A DNA stretch of 64,000 nt. It comes from Aquarana catesbeiana. Its lineage: Eukaryota > Chordata > Amphibia > Anura > Ranidae. Shown one piece after another: positions 59,601-64,000 of the stretch (positions within the stretch are counted from its first letter, which is position 1; each line of letters begins with the position of its first letter). Under the pieces are notes generated by a model. The model ran no database searches. It saw nothing but the letters and a program-made list of their open reading frames with translations, and was not told the DNA's origin. Position numbers and translations under genes: made by a program. The DNA lies in contig NC_133328.1 of assembly GCF_042186555.1 (NCBI RefSeq), forward strand, positions 333,692,039 to 333,756,038, written 5' to 3'.

Positions 59601-59911
59601 GGTGGGGCTAGGGAAGGAGTCACTGATGACATTGAGCCAAGGGAAGAGGCCGCTGCTTTGCCAGACAAAGTACCCTGGGCATGGGTGAGAGAGGATGAGG
59701 AGGATGAGGACGGCTTGGTCATCCACTCGACCAAGTCTTCCGCATGTTGCGGCTCAACATGGCCAGCTGCCGAAAAAAAGGCCAAGCGTGTCCCATGGCC
59801 ACGTGCTGATGAGGATGCACCGTCTCCACGACCAGCACTAGACACAGAGCCTGCTTGCCCTCTCTTATTGGCTTGTGACTGTCTGCCTCTCCTTCTTGGC
59901 CTTCCAGACAT
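56630..59911 (-). CDS. hAT transposase, BED zinc finger type, intact (about 1093 aa)
   Basis: The enzyme that would excise and reinsert hAT-C. The start is the ATG at 59909-59911 (MSGRPRRRGRQSQ); the frame is also open further upstream, but only through (TA)n and satellite, and hAT-A and hAT-B start at the matching Met. Approximate residues: basic N-terminus 1-30; acidic and Ser-rich linker 60-200; BED finger with CNIC (Cys261, Cys264) and His285/His290 in TRHMLTCH; RNase H-like fold with the first Asp in HITADSW (about 460), the second in CDNGTN (about 592), LAHVLNLVV (612-620) and MPTRWNST (672-679); an acidic run (798-810); LDPRYKGK (897-904); hAT dimerisation domain from about 1014 with CPASSVLSERTFSAAGG and a TE end. 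All hallmark motifs are present with no stop or frameshift. Host proteins of ZBED type derive from such genes, but the element context makes this a transposase. Confidence 0.95.
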   Translation of the reverse strand: MSGRPRRRGRQSQANKRGQAGSVSSAGRGDGASSSARGHGTRLAFFSAAGHVEPQHAEDLVEWMTKPSSSSSSSLTHAQGTLSGKAAASSLGSMSSVTPSLAPPCPPEESLELFDHSVGYMLQEDAQRLEGSDDDTELDEGSNTSTDRGGAQEGQQSGSHAPPAAAYCQVCSSDEEGGDDEVTDSTWVPDRREEEEEQEEAAHHQRGRMPSRGQPKGSTLTASHPKAPHVQGAAVSARYSKSSLVWAFFETSASDRTTAICNICLKRISRGQNISRLGTTCLTRHMLTCHAVRWQAYLKDPHQRTKRTSACSSSAEISNPTRPSVLSETCTERNEGVELGVSQPRTCGQSDFGTPTSDCTRQISLPQLLHRRKKFAPSHPHAQRLNASLAKLLALQLLPFQLVDSAPFREFVECVVPQWQVPKRHFFSRKAIPALYQHVEGNVHASLDRAVSGKVHITADSWSSRHGQGRYLSFTAHWVTLLAAGKDAGQGAVVLEVVPPPRLQNANDCDTPLSSTPSSSSSSMASSSEPAVLRSRSRGYASTQAKRCHAVLELVCLGDRSHTGAEVLSALQGQVQRWLTPRQLKAGMSVCDNGTNLLSALRQGQMTHVPCLAHVLNLVVQRFLGRYPGLQDVLRQARKVCVHFRWSYNASARLTDLQKEFNLPKNRLICDMPTRWNSTLAMLQRLHMQQRAINEYLCDYGTMTGSGELGFFSPRQWAMIRDACTVLSPFEEATRMVSSDSACISDTVPLVHLLEHTLRGIMDRALEAEQRQEEEGFLSSQGPLYPDSVPACPPITQEEDEEEEEEEEEEDCVSMEVEPGTQHQQQSLRDQSQETHGLVRGWEEVAADHVVLSDPEDSGPNASANLRCMASLILQSLRKDPRIRGIKEKDQYWLATLLDPRYKGKVADLILPSQREQRMKHLREALQKGLCNAFPETGRLQTPVSGQRVAETSVSQRRSGGEGGRLTDAFRQFFGPQPQGMIGSSNHRQRLFYMVQEYLGARSDLDTFPTENPLGYWVLRMDHWPELAQYAIELLACPASSVLSERTFSAAGGVVTDHRVRLSTDSVDRLTFIKMNESWITTSYQAPDADVTE

Positions 59912-59938
59912 ACTAATGGTCTGTAGCTGCACTAAGCT

Positions 59939-59941
<3 letters not shown>

Positions 59942-59979
<38 letters not shown>
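59942..59979. repeat. (TA)n microsatellite upstream of the hAT-C transposase
   Basis: A pure TA dinucleotide run about 30 bp upstream of the transposase start on its strand. Similar runs lie at 62647-62687 in hAT-C and at 54224-54252, 63929-63960 and 63977-64000 in hAT-B. Confidence 0.9.
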
Positions 59980-59983
<4 letters not shown>

Positions 59984-60052
59984 TGATACTGCAGCTAGCA
60001 AAATCAACTGCCTGCCTGTAGTATGAGAACACCACCAACCTTCTACAGGTAG

Positions 60053-62640
60053 CTTTAGCTGAACACTGTGAGGTGGACGCACCCCACTAACTTGTAGGTT
60101 TAGCTGAACACTGTGAGCAGGGCGCACCCCACTAACTTGTAGGTTTAGCAGAACACTGTGAGCAGGACGCACTGCTCTAACTGTAAATAGTCTAGCTGCC
60201 TGACTGTGGTACTAATAGGATCAAAAGAACACCAGCAATTTTCTTTAAAATACTGTAACAAGACAAGCCTGCCTGTCAGTAAGAAGAAAACAGGAACGGA
60301 TCTAGCTGAACACTGTGAGCAGGACGCACCCCACTAGCTTGTAGGTTTAGCTGAACGCTGTGAGGTGGACGCACCCCACTAACTTGTAGGTTTAGCTGAA
60401 CACTGTGAGCAGGACGCACCCCACTAACTTGTAGGTTTAGCAGAACACTGTGAGCAGGACGCACTGCACTAACTGTAAATAGTCTAGCTGCCTGACTGTG
60501 GTACTAATAGGATCAAAAGAACACCAGCAATTTTCTTCAGGTAGCTGTATTTACTGTAACAAGACAAGCCTGCCTGTCAGTAAGAAGATAACAGGAACGG
60601 ATCTAGCTGAACACTGTGAGCAGGACGCACCCCACTAGCTTGTAGGTTTAGCTGAACACTGTGAGGTGGACGCACCCCACTAACTTGTAGGTTTAGCTGA
60701 ACACTGTGAGCAGGACGCACCCCACTAACTTGTAGGTTTAGCAGAACACTGTGAGCAGGACGCACTGCACTAACTGTAAATAGTCTAGCTGCCTGACTGT
60801 GGTACTAATAGGATCAAAAGAACACCAGCAATTTTCTTCAGGTAGCTGTATTTACTGTAACAAGACAAGCCTGCCTGTTAGTAAGAAGATAACAGAAACG
60901 GATCTAGCTGAACACTGTGAGCAGGACGCACCCCACTAGCTTGTAGGTTTAGCTGAACACTGTGAGGTGGACGCACCCCACTAACTTGTAGGTTTAGCTG
61001 AACACTGTGAGCAGGACGCACCCCACTAACTTGTAGGTTTAGCAGAACACTGTGAGCAGGACGCACTGCATTAACTGTAAATAGTCTAGCTGCCTGACTG
61101 TGGTACTAATAGGATCAAAAGAACACCAGCAATTTTCTTCAGGTAGCTGTATTTACTGTAACAAGACAAGCCTGCCTGTCAGTAAGAAGATAACAGAAAC
61201 GGATCTAGCTGAACACTGTGAGCAGGACGCACCCCACTAGCTTGTAGGTTTAGCTGAACACTGTGAGGTGGACGCACCCCACTAACTTGTAGGTTTAGCT
61301 GAACACTGTGAGCAGGACGCACCCCACTAACTTGTAGGTTTAGCAGAACACTGTGAGCAGGACGCACTGCACTAACTGTAAATAGTCTAGCTGCCTGACT
61401 GTGGTACTAATAGGATCAAAAGAACACCAGCAATTTTCTTCAGGTAGCTGTATTTACTGTAACAAGACAAGCCTGCCTGTCAGTAAGAAGATAACAGAAA
61501 CGGATCTAGCTGAACACTGTGAGCAGGACGCACCCCACTAGCTTGTAGGTTTAGCTGAACACTGTGAGGTGGACGCACCCCACTAACTTGTAGGTTTAGC
61601 TGAACACTGTGAGCAGGACGCACCCCACTAACTTGTAGGTTTAGCAGAACACTGTGAGCAGGACGCACTGCACTAACTGTAAATAGTCTAGCTGCCTGAC
61701 TGTGGTACTAATAGGATCAAAAGAACACCAGCAATTTTCTTCAGGTAGCTGTATTTACTGTAACAAGACAAGCCTGCCTGTCAGTAAGAAGATAACAGAA
61801 ACGGATCTAGCTGAACACTGTGAGCAGGACGCACCCCACTAGCTTGTAGGTTTAGCTGAACACTGTGAGGTGGATGCACCCCACTAACTTGTAGGTTTAG
61901 CTGAACACTGTGAGCAGGACGCACCCCACTAACTTGTAGGTTTAGCAGAACACTGTGAGCAGGACGCACTGCACTAACTGTAAATAGTCTAGCTGCCTGA
62001 CTGTGGTACTAATAGGATCCAAAGAACACCAGCAATTTTCTTCAGGTAGCTGTATTTACTGTAACAAGACAAGCCTGCCTGTTAGTAAGAAGATAACAGA
62101 AACGGATCTAGCTGAACACTGTGAGCAGGACGCACCCCACTAGCTTGTAGGTTTAGCTGAACACTGTGAGGTGGACGCACCCCACTAACTTGTAGGTTTA
62201 GCTGAACACTGTGAGCAGGACGCACCCCACTTACTTGTAGGTTTAGCAGAACACCGTGGGCAGGACGCACTGCACTAACTGTAAATAGTCTAGCTGCCTG
62301 ACTGTGGTACTAATAGGATCAAAAGAACACCAGTAATTTTCTTTAAAATACTGTAACAAGACAAGCCTGCCTGTCAGTAAGAAGATAACAGGAACGGATC
62401 TAGCTGAACACTGTGAGCAGGACGCACTGCACTAAATGTAAATAGTCTAGCTGCCTGACTGTGGTACTAATAGGATCAAAAGAACACCAGTAATTTTCTT
62501 CAAAATACTGTAACAAGACAAGCCTGCCTGTCAGTAGGAATATAACAGGAACGGATCTAGCTGAACACTGTGAGCAGGACGCACTGCACTAAATGTAAAT
62601 AGTCTAGAAGATAACAGGAACGGATCTAGCTAAACTGAAT
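60053..62640 (-). repeat. Higher-order satellite: 301 bp units built from 45 bp sub-repeats
   Basis: Seven units start with GGATCTAGCTGAACACTG at about 60298, 60599, 60900, 61201, 61502, 61803 and 62104, exactly 301 bp apart and nearly identical. They are followed by shorter units at about 62396 and 62555. Each long unit holds four 45 bp sub-repeats (CTTGTAGGTTTAGCTGAACA, CTGTGAGCAGGACGCACC, CCACTAA) plus about 121 bp of unique text with TAGCTGCCTGACTGTGG and AAAAGAACACCAGC. Because 45 is a multiple of three and the minus strand lacks stops here, each unit shows the same 62-codon frame; I regard these as artefacts. The array lies between the candidate promoter and the transposase. Confidence 0.95.
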
Positions 62641-62643
62641 ACA

Positions 62644-62646
<3 letters not shown>

Positions 62647-62687
<41 letters not shown>
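62647..62687. repeat. (TA)n microsatellite at the right edge of the satellite
   Basis: A TA run of about 40 bp separating the 301 bp array from the promoter-side end of hAT-C. A (CT)n run follows at about 62790-62802. Confidence 0.9.
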
Positions 62688-62690
<3 letters not shown>

Positions 62691-62819
62691 ACACCTGGGA
62701 TGCATATATATATACACAATACACTTTAAGTGCAGCTAACTGACTGACTGTCCTGCCTAATCTAGCTAACTCAAATGAAATGACACTGTCTCTCTCTCTC
62801 TCTAAGCACACCGGAACAC

Positions 62820-62990
62820 ACTGCACAGGGCCGCCGTGCAGGCGGCCTTATATAGTGTGGGGCGTGTACTAAATCCCCTGAGCCATAATTGGCCAAAGCC
62901 TCCTTGGCTTTGGCCAATTATGGCTCTCTGTTAAGGCGGCGCTGTGATTGGCCAAGCATGCGGGTCATAGTGCATGCTTGGCCAATCATC
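62820..62990 (-). promoter_or_regulatory. Candidate hAT-C transposase promoter: TATA box and two CCAAT hairpins
   Basis: On the minus strand TATATAAG (62848-62855) is followed by a GC-rich stretch, the layout of a TATA promoter with a start site near 62820. Upstream of it lie two perfect inverted repeats: 21 bp arms with a 5 bp loop (62880-62900 and 62906-62926), and 16 bp arms with a 10 bp loop (62946-62961 and 62972-62987). Both contain TTGGCCAA/CCAAT motifs, so CCAAT boxes face both ways. The position, upstream of the transposase at the right end, fits. The function is an inference from motifs. Confidence 0.55.
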
Positions 62991-63039
62991 AGCAAGCAAT
63001 GCACTGCAATGCCGCAGTGAATTATGGGCCGTGACGCGC

Positions 63040-63148
63040 CACACGAATTTGGCGCGAACGGCCCATATCGTTCGCAATTCGGCGAATGATCGAACAGCCG
63101 ATGTTCGAGTCGAACATGGGTTCAACTCGAACACGAAGCTCATCCCTA
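63040..63148. promoter_or_regulatory. hAT-C right terminus with clustered GTTCG/CGAAC motifs
   Basis: The last 110 bp contain at least seven GTTCG or CGAAC pentamers before the terminal CTCATCCCTA; the first 115 bp of the element (55162-55275) contain a similar number. In hAT elements short subterminal repeats are known transposase-binding sites, so this is the likely binding region here. Which protein binds is not shown by the sequence. Confidence 0.6.
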
Positions 63149-63800
63149 CTGCTGTACCTCCGTAGCCACGCTGCATACAGACAAGTCATTCCACATGGAT
63201 CATTCACATGAGAGAGATCCCAGGCATGCTCACATCCACATAAGGCCTTTGAGCTTGAGTGTTTGGGTTCCCTGCTGTACCTCCGTAGCCACGCTGCATA
63301 CAGACAAGTCATAACATCAGCTGGACATCCCTTGCTTGGAATGCATACAGGCTTTTATTGCATGCTTTGTAGTAAGCGCAAAATCTATGTGGTGGCGCAT
63401 CACTGTGAGCGGTGTGTTTATTTCATTTTCACTACCCAGTCTTCGTTTGTGCTATATTGAGGGGCTTTCCTTTGGGACTATTTTCAGTCAAGATCATATG
63501 CATATACTGATTCACATTTAATTTATACGGACTTCACTGTTTTTTATATATTTTTCTGATCATTGCATTAGTTTGGAATCTCTTTGGTGTTGCAACTTCC
63601 CAAGAGGAATTTTCAAATTTAAATTTTATGATTGTAACACGTGTATAATTCATTTATACACATTTATATTTTAGCACGTTTTTTTTCTTTACATTTGATA
63701 ATTTTGGTATGCATCTCACAGTTAAACTGCTGCTTTTTGGGGGGTTTTACCGGTACAGTGGTAGCGCAGTATTTTTTCCTTTTTTCTACTGTCAGGTATA

Positions 63801-63923
63801 GGCTTGGCTGGACTACAATGCAGTGGATATATATTTTATGAACTGTACCTCACTGAGTCACCTGCCTGAAAGTGTCTTTGAACACGTAATCCAGGAATGG
63901 CCTACAGTCAGGTATAGGCTTGG

Positions 63924-63963
<40 letters not shown>

Positions 63964-63967
63964 AGCC

Positions 63968-64000
<33 letters not shown>
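63801..64000. repeat. hAT-B right-arm array continuing to the window edge
   Basis: The GGCTTGGCTGGACTACAATG unit of 54190-54562 resumes right after the fold-back element's duplication and runs into (TA)n tracts at 63929-63960 and 63977-64000. The element's right terminus lies outside the window. Confidence 0.8.

Larger units (their letters stand above)
55162..63148 (-). mobile_element. hAT-C: complete hAT transposon with 8 bp target-site duplication and intact transposase
   Basis: The 8 bp duplication CTGCTGTA flanks the element at 55154-55161 and 63149-63156. The ends are inverted (TAGGGATGAGC at 55162; complement at 63138-63148). GTTCG/CGAAC motifs cluster in the first and last 110 bp. An unoccupied paralogue of the target, TTCCCTGCTGTACCTCCG, lies at 63268-63285 in the duplicated fold-back arm. 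The order is left end, palindrome array (56130-56560), transposase (56630-59911, minus), (TA)n, the 301 bp satellite (60053-62600), (TA)n, a candidate promoter (62820-62990), and the right end. At 7987 bp it is large for a hAT, and nothing visible prevents autonomy. Confidence 0.96.
54563..63785. mobile_element. Fold-back element with 15 bp target-site duplication, host of hAT-C
   Basis: CTACTGTCAGGTATA lies at 54548-54562 and 63786-63800 in the hAT-B array. Without hAT-C the insert is about 1.23 kb and strongly palindromic. 54563-55070 is inverted in 55076-55161 plus 63157-63700 (for example AAATTCCTCTTGGGAAGT near 54650 and its complement near 63598), with the axis near 55073. The right arm has an internal duplication (63157-63183 repeated from about 63274) and an extra 85 bp end (GGTAGCGCAGTATTTTTTCC). 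It has no coding capacity. A 15 bp duplication is longer than DNA transposons usually make, so LINE-driven insertion of a hairpin-forming RNA is possible. Confidence 0.78.
36648..64000 (-). mobile_element. hAT-B: hAT element enlarged by nested insertions, left end truncated, runs off the window
   Basis: Bases 36648-37517 align with 55186-56000 of hAT-C, starting inside the subterminal region, so the left terminal inverted repeat is missing. hAT-B then resumes at 42690 after a TTAA insertion, again at 50455 after a 13 bp-duplication insertion, and at 63786 after a 15 bp-duplication insertion. In order the retained parts are the left arm, the palindrome array (42900-42950 and 50468-51020), a transposase pseudogene (51152-54147), and a right-arm array (54190-54562, 63786-64000). 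Its right end is outside the window. The transposase is broken. Confidence 0.88.

Noticed and set aside
59912..60172. N-terminal extension of the hAT-C transposase by 87 codons
   Set aside because: It runs through (TA)n and the 45 bp satellite; the relatives hAT-A and hAT-B start at the Met corresponding to 59911.
60276..62270. Seven identical 62-codon minus-strand frames
   Set aside because: They are one frame repeated by the 301 bp satellite; the 45 bp sub-repeat keeps the frame open by length alone.
60053..62640. A CRISPR-like array of regular repeats
   Set aside because: Units are 301 bp with no unique spacers, there are no cas genes, and the context is vertebrate.

Overview
The window looks like vertebrate nuclear DNA, most probably from an anuran and perhaps a true frog. 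It is AT-rich, has no bacterial-style gene packing, no operons and no CRISPR, and is made almost entirely of transposable elements of kinds that coexist in frog genomes: hAT and piggyBac-type DNA transposons, L1-group and L2/CR1-group LINEs, fold-back repeats and satellites. The taxon is an inference from repeat content. No host gene is convincing; one 69-codon reading frame (35714-35920) is the only weak candidate for a host exon.

Layout. 1-4297: a large inverted repeat plus a direct third copy of the same repeat. 4518-12760: a decayed hAT element (hAT-A) split by a repeat segment, which is itself split by a TTAA-flanked piggyBac-type element (8290-11425) with a large minisatellite. 12893-~16290: a broken L2/CR1-group LINE on the minus strand. 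16291-17889: unique-looking AT-rich DNA. 17907-24292 and 24776-31194: two nearly identical full-length L1-group elements on the plus strand, each with perfect 16-17 bp target-site duplications and no poly(A) tail; the second has an intact 1263-residue ORF2. 32053-35226: a TTAA-flanked element without a transposase. 36648 to the right edge: a second hAT (hAT-B) inflated to more than 27 kb by insertions. These are a piggyBac element with a C-terminal transposase remnant (37522-42689), an unclassified element with a 13 bp duplication (42964-50454) that contains a minus-strand L1-group element (43254-49982), and a fold-back element with a 15 bp duplication (54563-63785) that contains a third hAT (hAT-C, 55162-63148).

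hAT-C is the most interesting object. It has an exact 8 bp target-site duplication, an unoccupied paralogue of its insertion site inside the window, an uninterrupted transposase of about 1093 residues with BED finger, RNase H-like motifs and hAT dimerisation domain, a candidate minus-strand promoter (TATA box plus hairpins carrying CCAAT motifs), and a 2.5 kb higher-order satellite (301 bp units built from 45 bp sub-repeats) between promoter and transposase. All three hATs have an array at the other end whose repeats carry the same dyad. Its arms differ between hAT-A and hAT-B/C by paired changes that keep the symmetry, which suggests a functional site.

Because the elements are nested and related, the window supplies its own empty-site comparisons: hAT-C shows what hAT-B looked like before the piggyBac and 42964 insertions. 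This gives a relative order of events without outside data.
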